From assembly GCA_017938565.1 (NCBI GenBank), contig JAGBBI010000067.1, forward strand, positions 1 through 5,838: 5,838 nucleotides of DNA, written 5' to 3'. The notes under the pieces were generated by a model, which saw nothing but the letters and a program-made list of their open reading frames with translations, was not told where the DNA came from and did no database searches. How positions within the stretch are numbered: the stretch's first letter is position 1; every line of letters begins with the position of its first letter. Shown here one piece after another: positions 1 through 5,838 of the stretch. This DNA is from Clostridia bacterium (GTDB lineage: Bacteria > Bacillota_A > Clostridia > Christensenellales > UBA1242). The translations under genes were made by a program, and so were the position numbers.

Positions 1-65
1 ATAAAGAACTGCTTAACAAATGCTTTAACCCACGACTTAAACCCATCATTTTTAAGTGGATAGCT
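1..65 (-). other. VirB6/TrbL-like 'SP...PL..DGF.SW...F' core motif (edge of window)
   Basis: YPLKNDGFKSWVKAFVKQFF is the last sequence before the edge. Gram-positive VirB6-like proteins (the Mbov_0396 and CD3337/EF1877 types), as I remember them, carry a comparable Pro-Leu, Asp/Asn-Asp-Gly, Phe/Lys, Trp and Phe spacing after a hydrophobic Ser-Pro helix. This is the main support for the family call. It is pattern memory, not a computed alignment. Confidence 0.5.
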
Positions 66-3000
66 TCCAATTACCGCAGGCGATATTGCAAACAATATAC
101 CAATCTGGTAAATTGATCCCACAACGCCGTATAAAATATTCCACATTGCTTTCAATATAACCACCGAAGCAATAACTAAAATTATAATATTCAACTGCCT
201 TACATCATAGAGATGCTTAACATCAATACCAGTTGAATTAAAGAACATATAGTTCAAGTTACAATATCCGCCATCAAGGTGATATTCATAGACCGATCTT
301 GTTCCATAGTAGGTTGAAGGGTCAAGGTCAACATCAACATATGCAAACATATCTGAGATTGTATCTGCGAGTAAAAACCTATTAATTGTTTGCTTGATTG
401 TGCTGACTATATTTCCGATTATTCCGTGATTTTCTGCAACCGATTCTTCGGTAACAGCATATATATTCATTGCAACATCATTAAAGTTAAATCGGTAAAC
501 CTCTTCACGATAGAACTCAATATAGCCGTTAACTTCTCGTATCGCTGTCGGCATTCCATTCCCATCGAAAATACCTTTTGCAATAATTGGGTAATACGTA
601 ACCTGATTATTTAACGATTGATAATAATTTGTGCATGGAACATTGTGCTTATTTGGAGCCGATGCAAATATAAACGGCTCGTACATTGCGGTCTCCGAGT
701 TGTATGTACAAATTATGAAAATACTTCCATATTTTTCGTCGGCCACCGAACTTGAATAATTTCCCTCATATTCAAGATTAACCAGTTTTTCATCCGCCTT
801 ATCTTGAATTCCAGCAAGCGTCAAAATAATTTGCTTAGAGTTATCGTCATAACCAATATACGTTTCACCGATATTATTTTCAGTATAATCCGAGCAAGCA
901 AGATACAAAAGCGATAAAAATCTGCTTTGAATTGATGCCGAACTTTCACCACTATACTCGCTAAAATCAACTAAACTATTTAATGCATCTATTCGATAAT
1001 CTTTAAGTTCTTTATTAACATCAAATTCAAGCCCCATAAAATCAAGTATATTATATAGATTCAATATATCAAGATTTCTATCTACTATCGAAATGATATT
1101 GGCATCAGACATAGTTGGAAATACTTCGTCCTCGCCAAAAATAAACTTTTCCAAACTTGCCGAAGCCTCACTTGCCACAGCAAGTTCATTTTGTAACTTG
1201 TCCTTAGTCTGTTCATATAAAGCCTGATAATATTTAACGCAATCATTAACTACTTTCTTCTGCAAATCATTCAAGTCTGAATAATAATTACCACTATTTG
1301 CAAATGAGAAATTATCGAACGCTTCAATATATTTGAAATAATAATTTAATCGGTCGGCGTCGCTTAAGCCATCATTCCCATTTTCAAGGTCTGGGTTTAC
1401 TTCCAAGAAATAACCATCATAAATATAGTTTTTTGCAAAATCAGTCAAGGCTCCCCTGTCCGCCGAGTCTATATTAAATTTAAAATACTCAACATACTCT
1501 TTAATATATTTTGTATAGATTAGGGAATTTGGTTGAATTGTATATCTACCAGTCTTAAACTTTGCGATCATATTATAAGCATCTTGTGCTTCTTTCATAA
1601 TTAAGTTGTATTCTGAGGTGATTTTCTCAAAATAATCACAAAGAATTGCTATATAATATTTCGCTTCGCTTGTTAAATTCTGGTATAAAGTATCGCCATC
1701 AACTGGTTTATAGTCGTAATTCCCACTTTCCTCATTAAAATATTCGGCAATTAAATCTTCATATCCCGTAAGTTTAATAATTGAGGTTGATGAACTTCCG
1801 AAGTCAACTTCGCTAAGCATTAGGTTAAGCATGTCTAACAATTCGTTTACGTAATCTGAGTCAACACCAACAATCGTCTCTCTGTCTTTTTTGCCTACTG
1901 AAAGTGAACCAAAATTAGACTTAGTCTCTAAATCAAAGCACAGTCTTCCAAAATCTTTTAAGAATAATCTAAGTTCTCCCCAAAGACCATTACTATCAAT
2001 AATTCCGGTATAGTCTGCGTCTGAATAAGACAATTCGATTTGGTCGGAGATATTTTGCACATATCTTGCCAGCATTTTTGTCGCTTCAATATTACTTGGG
2101 CACGCTGTCGAACAAATATCATTAGACCCAGCCATAAATTTGTCAAGTATAAAACCAAGGTTTCCTTGAACATCTTCAAGTTCATTAATAATCTTATCGT
2201 ACATAAGTGAATTGTACGACGATGGTCGACCAAATACGTCATTAGATGCAAGCTTTAAATAATTTGCCATTGACTTTACACTGGCTCCAAGCGAATCTCC
2301 CGTTTGAACTTCGTAGAACATATTAATTAGTTCAAGTTCTCGATTTGTCAGTTCAAAATCAGTTTGATAAGCCGATATATTATAAATTGCCTCATTAAGT
2401 ACTTTATATTTTTTTAGCTTTGCAACTACTTGAGTTAACTCAGATAAGTCTTGACGAATGTAACTTGACATCAAAAACATTGCACTTTTATTGAATTCAT
2501 TTAAGTCATTATACAACGCCCCAACTTCAAGTTGTGCAACCAATGATTCAAATGTTAAATTATTTCCAAATACCATCTCCATAAATTTTGTCGATGACAT
2601 TGCTTGTTTTAATGTAAACGATTGACTGTTTACCGTAACTTTGTAGCCACTTGAAATTCTGTAAGACATATATTCTTGAATAGCCTTTACGATTTTGTAT
2701 TTGTAGTAGCTACAAACAGCTTCTTTTCTTGCTTGATATTTAATTTTTGTAGGTTTATCTTTGAGTTCAGCAAGATATGAGATATAGTCATCTAATTCTT
2801 TTTCATAACGTTCTGCTATCACCGATGAAATCATTGGAGCCGAAAATATTTCTTCAATTTGAAGTGTTACCTCACCATTGGTAACAAAGCCTTGCTTATA
2901 GTCTTCCAAGTATGGCAAAAAGGTTTCGTTCTTTTGGTTTTTGTCTTTCTCTTCCAGTTTGTGCATATATTCAATAGCACCGTCTAATATTTTCTTGCTA

Positions 3001-5642
3001 TTTTCTGGCAAGTTTTCATACATAGAGAAAACATATTGTTCCATCGGCGAATAAGTTTTTTCGTACTGATAGAAACTTTCTGCTATACTGTTAAGCTGAA
3101 GTTTGATTATAAGTTCATTTTGCACAACCCCCGCACCATTGCTTAATTGAATTGAATAATCAAGTGCGTAATCATTAACCTCATCATCTTGCTTGTCGTC
3201 ATCAACCGAAATTTGAATTTTTTCTGCTTGAGTCAACCCAATCTGAGAATTAGGGTTATTCTTTACCATATGGTCATATACAAAAAGCCTAACTTTCGCT
3301 TGTTCAAAATACTCAAAGAACTGTTCTTCTGTAAGTTCTTCAACGTCAAAGTATTCATTATTAATCATAATATGATACTTTAAAACACTAGTACTTTCCT
3401 CAACAACCGATACATTTACTCCTTCTTTTGGAACATAGTATATACCATCTGTATTTAACAAGGACATACTTCTTGGAATAAACTTTCCGCCACTATGTGT
3501 GAAAACAATTTCTCCATCGCTATTACACAAGATTGAACACGTTATAGTACTATCAACATATTCTTGTTGATCAATATTAAAAACTTTAAATGTGTACTTA
3601 AAGGTCTTTTCGTGGTCATATCTAAATCCATAGAATTGTTGAAAGTACGTGGTAAATAACTCAGTCCATGATGGAATATCTGATGACGGATTATCTGCTC
3701 TTTCTTCAGTATAATATTCGATATATTCATCATATGAATAAAATTTATTGTCATATTTTATTTTATAAATGCCTTCTTTCGTGTCAAACTTGATTTTGTT
3801 ACTGTATACTCCACCGATTGGAACAAAAACGCCGCTTTCGCTTGCAACTCCCTTACTATCACAGGTTACAACAAGTTCACCACTTACATTGTAAACGTAT
3901 TTACCAGTTACATTTTCAAGACCCTTTTTGTCTGTCGCAGTAAAAGTCTTGGCTATTTTATTCCCCTCTTCATCTGTTTTATAAATAGCTTCATACAACA
4001 CATTCCCATTAGAGTCATATACATAATTCGGAGTACCGTTGTAAATAACTGCAGCGAGGTTATTTAAATTCAAAATCTCATAACCTAAATTTTTAAAGTA
4101 TTCATTAGCACTATCAGAAAGCATAATACTTGCAAGATAGGCTTTATACACATAGGCTTGAACCGAATATTCATCTTCATCATAAAGGTCAAAGCCTTCT
4201 ATTTTTTGCAACTCTTCCACTATTGGAGTAAATAAACCATTAAACATTTCAACAAAAGCATCAATTTCACACTTTAGTTGCCAATATTTGCTTTCTCCAC
4301 CAACTGCAAAGCATAACGCTTGTATAGTTTCATCTAAATATTGTGAAGCAAAAGAAATATCCGTCATTTGATTATCGGCTTCAAAAGTAAGTCCTAAGAA
4401 TAATTCTGACATAATAAGGCCAAGAGGGTGAATTAATGTTGTTGCAAAAGTTACAACTTGGTCGGAATTAATATTTTCACCGACAGTATAATATTCACCA
4501 AGCATATCTGCCCAATTGTCATAATTTATATAATTGTCAATATTTATGTCTTCATATATAACTTTTAAATCATTGTAAAGTTTTTCTGGCCAATTACCAT
4601 AAACATAAACTGGCTCTAATTGGTCAAGATATAATTTATTATCATTATGATATTCAATAACTTGATTTGTGTAACTATATTCCCCATTCTCATCTTGTTT
4701 TAAGATATAGTACGAGCCTGCTGGTTGTTTCTTTGCCACGGGAACAGTAGCCCTTGATTCAACCATACCAGTCAAGACATTGTAATATCTTTTTGTTAAA
4801 TTATAAACCGAAAAAGTCTCTTTGTTATATGTGATGTATTCGGTTTTCCATTTGACAATGTTTGTACTTCCTTCAACCCTTTCAAGCATTCGGAAAAGTT
4901 TTGACTCAATCTCATCTTCCGACTCTTCGTTAAGCGCAATCGCCAACAGTTCAGATATTGTTTCGGTTGTATCCGCAATAGGACTTGACGCAATAAACTC
5001 ATTAGCGTCTAAAATCATTGTATAGACTTCATCATATTTATTAATATTTGAGCCATCAACATAGGAAATTTTAAACGTTCCAGTCGTTGGGTCGTACACA
5101 CCATCACTAAGTTTAACAATGCTTGAAGTGTTCGTCCAATCAATATTTTTATCAGATGAGTTTTTAAAATAGAACTCTAAATTATTTTTAACGGCATAAT
5201 CAATAAAGTCAGCCATTACATAATACTGTTCTGGTGTTGACACCCATTGTTCATATCCGCCATAAGTATCTGCTTTATTATATAATTTATTGTTCTTATA
5301 AACCAAAGTGCTACTGAATGTCTGATAGTTCTTTGAATTTTGATTAGAATAATACTTTGCGCCATTTTCCCAGTCTTGATACTCTTTTTCAAGTTCATCT
5401 GATGTATATTTGTACGCCGAACCGTTGGTGGTTGGGTCATAGAAATCGTAAAGGATAGGAATTCTTTGGTTGTTATCGGCATAAATCCTATATTTATTAG
5501 CTTTATGTGCCGACGCAATAAACACTTGCCCACCAAGCGTTGTACTGCTTGTCCCATTTGGATTTAAAAGCGAATTTATACTTGTTAAAAACACCGAGCC
5601 AAATGCCATTGCCACAATCACACAGAACGGAACAATAAGCAT
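1..5642 (-). CDS. Giant membrane-anchored protein, probable VirB6/TrbL-like conjugation channel subunit with a huge extracytoplasmic insert (partial, C-terminus outside window)
   Basis: One minus-strand frame is open from 5711 to 3 (1,903 codons) and runs off the left edge. I place the start at 5640-5642 because it is the first in-frame ATG after the TAA at 5712-5714. It has no visible ribosome binding site and lies inside a membrane span, so it is a formal start, not a convincing one. Residue 1 below is the codon at 5709-5711. Residues 18-45 are hydrophobic, about 46-1839 polar, and 1840-1860 and 1866-1884 hydrophobic; then comes PLKNDGFKSW. That ending resembles, from memory, VirB6/TrbL-like proteins of Gram-positive conjugative elements, which form part of the inner-membrane channel of type IV secretion systems. 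The polar block is far longer than I would expect for that family. All 12 Trp codons are TGG. The reading frame is near certain and the function moderately so. Alternatives are a phage tape-measure protein or an unrelated giant surface protein. Confidence 0.8.
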   Translation of the reverse strand, partial: MLIVPFCVIVAMAFGSVFLTSINSLLNPNGTSSTTLGGQVFIASAHKANKYRIYADNNQRIPILYDFYDPTTNGSAYKYTSDELEKEYQDWENGAKYYSNQNSKNYQTFSSTLVYKNNKLYNKADTYGGYEQWVSTPEQYYVMADFIDYAVKNNLEFYFKNSSDKNIDWTNTSSIVKLSDGVYDPTTGTFKISYVDGSNINKYDEVYTMILDANEFIASSPIADTTETISELLAIALNEESEDEIESKLFRMLERVEGSTNIVKWKTEYITYNKETFSVYNLTKRYYNVLTGMVESRATVPVAKKQPAGSYYILKQDENGEYSYTNQVIEYHNDNKLYLDQLEPVYVYGNWPEKLYNDLKVIYEDINIDNYINYDNWADMLGEYYTVGENINSDQVVTFATTLIHPLGLIMSELFLGLTFEADNQMTDISFASQYLDETIQALCFAVGGESKYWQLKCEIDAFVEMFNGLFTPIVEELQKIEGFDLYDEDEYSVQAYVYKAYLASIMLSDSANEYFKNLGYEILNLNNLAAVIYNGTPNYVYDSNGNVLYEAIYKTDEEGNKIAKTFTATDKKGLENVTGKYVYNVSGELVVTCDSKGVASESGVFVPIGGVYSNKIKFDTKEGIYKIKYDNKFYSYDEYIEYYTEERADNPSSDIPSWTELFTTYFQQFYGFRYDHEKTFKYTFKVFNIDQQEYVDSTITCSILCNSDGEIVFTHSGGKFIPRSMSLLNTDGIYYVPKEGVNVSVVEESTSVLKYHIMINNEYFDVEELTEEQFFEYFEQAKVRLFVYDHMVKNNPNSQIGLTQAEKIQISVDDDKQDDEVNDYALDYSIQLSNGAGVVQNELIIKLQLNSIAESFYQYEKTYSPMEQYVFSMYENLPENSKKILDGAIEYMHKLEEKDKNQKNETFLPYLEDYKQGFVTNGEVTLQIEEIFSAPMISSVIAERYEKELDDYISYLAELKDKPTKIKYQARKEAVCSYYKYKIVKAIQEYMSYRISSGYKVTVNSQSFTLKQAMSSTKFMEMVFGNNLTFESLVAQLEVGALYNDLNEFNKSAMFLMSSYIRQDLSELTQVVAKLKKYKVLNEAIYNISAYQTDFELTNRELELINMFYEVQTGDSLGASVKSMANYLKLASNDVFGRPSSYNSLMYDKIINELEDVQGNLGFILDKFMAGSNDICSTACPSNIEATKMLARYVQNISDQIELSYSDADYTGIIDSNGLWGELRLFLKDFGRLCFDLETKSNFGSLSVGKKDRETIVGVDSDYVNELLDMLNLMLSEVDFGSSSTSIIKLTGYEDLIAEYFNEESGNYDYKPVDGDTLYQNLTSEAKYYIAILCDYFEKITSEYNLIMKEAQDAYNMIAKFKTGRYTIQPNSLIYTKYIKEYVEYFKFNIDSADRGALTDFAKNYIYDGYFLEVNPDLENGNDGLSDADRLNYYFKYIEAFDNFSFANSGNYYSDLNDLQKKVVNDCVKYYQALYEQTKDKLQNELAVASEASASLEKFIFGEDEVFPTMSDANIISIVDRNLDILNLYNILDFMGLEFDVNKELKDYRIDALNSLVDFSEYSGESSASIQSRFLSLLYLACSDYTENNIGETYIGYDDNSKQIILTLAGIQDKADEKLVNLEYEGNYSSSVADEKYGSIFIICTYNSETAMYEPFIFASAPNKHNVPCTNYYQSLNNQVTYYPIIAKGIFDGNGMPTAIREVNGYIEFYREEVYRFNFNDVAMNIYAVTEESVAENHGIIGNIVSTIKQTINRFLLADTISDMFAYVDVDLDPSTYYGTRSVYEYHLDGGYCNLNYMFFNSTGIDVKHLYDVRQLNIIILVIASVVILKAMWNILYGVVGSIYQIGILFAISPAVIGSYPLKNDGFKSWVKAFVKQFF
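60..116 (-). other. Hydrophobic segment leading into the SP...PL motif
   Basis: Residues 1866-1884, SIYQIGILFAISPAVIGSY, form a short hydrophobic helix with a Ser-Pro kink, followed by the Lys-rich cytoplasm-like PLKNDGFKSWVKAFVKQFF at 3-59. Whether this segment fully crosses the membrane is uncertain: the four Lys after it would favour an inside location, which fits poorly with a simple alternation of spans. Confidence 0.55.
132..194 (-). other. Transmembrane segment after the large insert
   Basis: Residues 1840-1860 start LNIIILVIASVVIL and continue KAMWNIL. A Lys interrupts the hydrophobic run at residue 1854. In VirB6/TrbL-like proteins of Gram-positive elements I recall a comparable helix with a Lys-Ala near its end, directly before the SP/PLDDG motif. 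Confidence 0.65.
330..881 (-). other. Beta-rich membrane-proximal region ending in an amphipathic helix
   Basis: About residues 1611-1794. Alternating hydrophobic and polar residues suggest strands (QIILTLAGI, KYGSIFIICTYNSE, NQVTYYPIIAKGIFDGNG, YIEFYREEVYRFNF). They are followed at about 345-440 by GIIGNIVSTIKQTINRFLL, an amphipathic helix that could lie on the membrane surface just before the final spans. Function unknown. Confidence 0.4.
882..3077 (-). other. Long, mostly alpha-helical region
   Basis: About residues 879-1610. The sequence changes to long amphipathic helical stretches with few Pro or Gly, such as those around YEKELDDYISYLAELKDK, ELTQVVAKLKKYKVLNEAIY and ETKSNF to VNELLDMLNLMLSEVDF. 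Many Tyr and Leu/Ile residues sit at helix-like spacing. It may be a helical bundle or stalk. I cannot show a true heptad coiled coil by eye, and there is no motif that points to a reaction. Confidence 0.4.
1350..1391 (-). other. Degenerate calcium-loop-like stretch DLENGNDGLSDADR
   Basis: Residues 1441-1454. The core NDGLSDAD resembles the D-x-D-x-D-G-L-S-D-x-D loops of thrombospondin type 3 and dockerin-like calcium sites on secreted proteins. One expected acidic position is Gly here and the final ligand is replaced by Arg, so binding is doubtful. It is a single copy inside the helical region. Confidence 0.25.
3420..3539 (-). repeat. Protein repeat unit B (GEIVFT ... FIP ... KEGV)
   Basis: The peptide reads CSILCNSDGEIVFTHSGGKF, then IPRSMSLL, then NTDGIYYVPKEG. 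Landmarks match unit A in order but not in exact spacing. Both units are followed by an Asn-Asn/Asp-Lys/Glu hairpin and an acidic Thr-Glu-Glu stretch (YIEYYTEE after A, VEELTEE after B), which makes chance less likely. Confidence 0.35.
3762..3899 (-). repeat. Protein repeat unit A (GELVVT ... FVP ... KEGIY)
   Basis: The peptide reads YVYNVSGELVVTCDSKG, then GVFVPIGGVY, then FDTKEGIYK. Unit B at 3420-3539 has the same order of landmarks: Gly-Glu-hydrophobic-Val-x-Thr, Phe-hydrophobic-Pro, Gly-hydrophobic-Tyr and Lys-Glu-Gly. The similarity is visible at protein level only, so if it is a duplication it is an old one. Confidence 0.35.
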
Positions 5643-5660
5643 AAGTGCACTTGCAGTAAG
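5577..5660 (-). other. Transmembrane segment at the head of the giant frame
   Basis: Residues 18-45 (SLTASALMLIVPFCVIVAMA, then FGSVFLTSI) form a long uncharged hydrophobic stretch with a central Pro-Phe-Cys. Five Lys precede it (residues 4, 5, 7, 12 and 15) and Asn/Gly/Ser/Thr-rich polar sequence follows. By the positive-inside rule, what follows should be on the outer face. In VirB6-like proteins from Gram-positive elements I recall an equivalent helix at this place, after a Lys-rich loop. Confidence 0.7.
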
Positions 5661-5711
5661 GCTTGATTTTACTACCTTCCACGATGCACCTTTAACCTTC
5701 TTAGGGTCGTT
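5643..5711 (-). other. Protein-like in-frame codons between the TAA and the first ATG
   Basis: These 23 codons contain no ATG, GTG or TTG in frame, so they cannot be the start region of a normal downstream gene. They nevertheless read like real protein: NDPKKVKGASWKVVKSSLTA is basic and then turns hydrophobic, giving the cytoplasmic side and first turns of a membrane span by the positive-inside rule. This is the best sign in the window that the frame was once, or still is, translated across the stop. Confidence 0.6.
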
Positions 5712-5714
5712 TTA
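5712..5714 (-). other. In-frame TAA stop interrupting the giant frame
   Basis: The context on the minus strand is TGT CTT TAA AAC GAC. Both flanks are in the same frame, so no single insertion or deletion could explain the break; a single substitution from CAA, AAA, GAA, TTA or TCA could. TAA followed by A is generally considered an efficient stop in bacteria, which argues against routine readthrough. It is the only stop in about 1,944 codons, so reassignment of TAA in this organism is very unlikely. Confidence 0.9.
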
Positions 5715-5838
5715 AAGACATATGGCAATCGAGTATTCTGATTTAACAATAGAAATTATGGTAAACACAATCAACATTATTAAACCAATTATAAACATTG
5801 AAATAAATATATTTAAAACTGTTTCAGATAAAAGTATC
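5712..5838 (-). CDS. Upstream membrane-protein fragment ending at an in-frame TAA; probably the 5' part of the same giant gene
   Basis: Forty-one codons enter from the right edge and end at the TAA at 5712-5714. The peptide carries a strong membrane span (NIFISMFIIGLIMLIVFTII) followed by SIVKSEYSIAICL. The frame is identical to that of the giant reading frame downstream. The codons after the TAA give NDPKKVKGASWKVVKSS, a basic juxtamembrane stretch that would sit naturally between this span and the next one. I therefore read this as the N-terminal part of the same protein cut by a nonsense codon. It could instead be a separate membrane gene that simply ends here. The start lies outside the window. 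Confidence 0.65.
   Translation of the reverse strand, partial: ILLSETVLNIFISMFIIGLIMLIVFTIISIVKSEYSIAICL
5745..5813 (-). other. Transmembrane segment before the TAA
   Basis: Twenty-three residues, nearly all Ile, Leu, Val, Phe or Met and without charge, followed by Lys-Ser-Glu. The Lys after the span and the basic stretch beyond the TAA suggest that the loop between this span and the next is cytoplasmic. Confidence 0.7.

Larger units (their letters stand above)
195..5576 (-). other. About 1,790-residue polar, predicted extracytoplasmic domain
   Basis: Between the spans at 5577-5660 and 132-194 I see no further hydrophobic stretch long enough to be a confident membrane helix. Composition is rich in Tyr, Asn, Glu, Asp, Lys and Ser, and Cys is scarce (about 15). 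Three parts can be told apart by eye: mixed alpha/beta, then mostly helical, then beta-rich. I recognise no enzyme motif, LPXTG anchor, SH3b, CHAP or lysozyme-type catalytic signature. A role at the cell surface, such as contact with a mating partner or shaping the channel, is only an inference from topology. Confidence 0.6.
3078..5576 (-). other. Mixed alpha/beta region with recurring Tyr/Asn-rich hairpins
   Basis: About residues 46-878. Short strand-turn-strand stretches (for example residues around YDPTTGTFKISY and GELVVTCDSKG) alternate with acidic helical stretches such as the one around ISELLAIALNEESEDEIESK. The hairpins share Asn-Asn/Asp-Lys/Glu turns followed by Tyr or Phe, and two longer pieces look duplicated. 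The look is of a secreted or surface-exposed protein with many small beta units. I assign no known domain. Confidence 0.45.

Noticed and set aside
390..614. Plus-strand open frame of 74 codons
   Set aside because: It lies antisense to the giant minus-strand gene, has no ribosome binding site, and its peptide has no recognisable features. It is a shadow of the coding frame on the other strand.
1958..2251. Minus-strand open frame of 97 codons in another register
   Set aside because: Fully inside the giant frame, no separate start signal, and the peptide looks like an out-of-frame translation.
3189..3383. Other short open frames at 3189-3383 (+), 3542-3754 (-), 4796-5002 (-) and 4822-5025 (+)
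   Set aside because: All are embedded in the giant coding frame, on the opposite strand or out of register, with no start signals of their own.
5216..5557. Minus-strand open frame of 113 codons in another register
   Set aside because: It overlaps the giant frame in a different register and gives a basic, low-complexity peptide typical of an out-of-frame reading.
195..5576. Phage tape-measure protein
   Set aside because: Size and the helical part would fit, but the beta-rich, Tyr/Asn-rich regions and membrane spans confined to the two ends with a PL..DGF.SW ending fit a membrane channel protein better. Not fully excluded without the neighbours.
195..5576. Cell-wall-anchored adhesin
   Set aside because: No LPXTG-type signal or wall-binding repeats are visible, and the protein continues into further membrane spans after the polar block instead of ending at the wall.
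5712..5714. Stop-codon reassignment (TAA, TAG or TGA as sense)
   Set aside because: Only one TAA and no TAG or TGA occur in about 1,944 in-frame codons, and Trp is always TGG. A reassigned codon would be expected many times.
5701..5721. ATG at 5719-5721 (minus strand) as a new start for the giant gene
   Set aside because: Its frame gives only six codons (MSLKRP) before a stop at 5701-5703 and is not the giant frame.
1..5838. CRISPR array, tRNA, rRNA, insertion sequence, promoter or terminator
   Set aside because: Continuous coding sequence fills the window, and I saw no direct-repeat array, RNA-like secondary structure or terminal inverted repeats.

Overview
The window lies inside one very large protein-coding gene on the minus strand. 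Read from right to left in a single frame, codons run from position 5711 down to position 3 (1,903 codons) with no stop, and the frame leaves the window at the left edge still open. At the right edge a further 41 in-frame codons (5715-5837) come in from outside the window. The two stretches are separated by a single in-frame TAA at 5712-5714. There is no intergenic DNA, no convincing gene on the plus strand, and no RNA gene, CRISPR array or insertion sequence.

The translated protein has hydrophobic segments only near its two ends. A membrane span lies before the TAA and another just after it. About 1,790 mostly polar residues follow, rich in Tyr, Asn, Glu, Lys, Asp and Ser. Two further hydrophobic segments then end in a 'SPAVIGSYPLKNDGFKSW' stretch at the left edge. 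From memory, this ending resembles the membrane core of VirB6/TrbL-like proteins of Gram-positive conjugative elements (the Mbov_0396 and CD3337/EF1877 types). In those proteins 'SP..... PLDDG..F..W' follows a membrane helix. If that is right, the polar block is an unusually large extracytoplasmic insertion between two membrane spans of a conjugative type IV secretion channel protein. The family call is an inference; no search was possible.

Layout of the large protein in reading order: spans flanking the TAA (5577-5813); a mixed alpha/beta region with short repeated hairpins (about 3078-5576); a long mostly helical region (about 882-3077); a beta-rich region and an amphipathic helix (about 195-881); and the terminal membrane core (1-194).

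The DNA is AT-rich (roughly one third G+C by eye). All 12 Trp codons in the large frame are TGG and no TGA, TAG or second TAA occurs in frame. This fits a low-G+C Bacillota-type host, perhaps an uncultured gut lineage, using the standard code rather than a Mycoplasma-type code. The main puzzle is the in-frame TAA: the sequence on both sides looks like one continuous protein, and no credible new start follows the stop.
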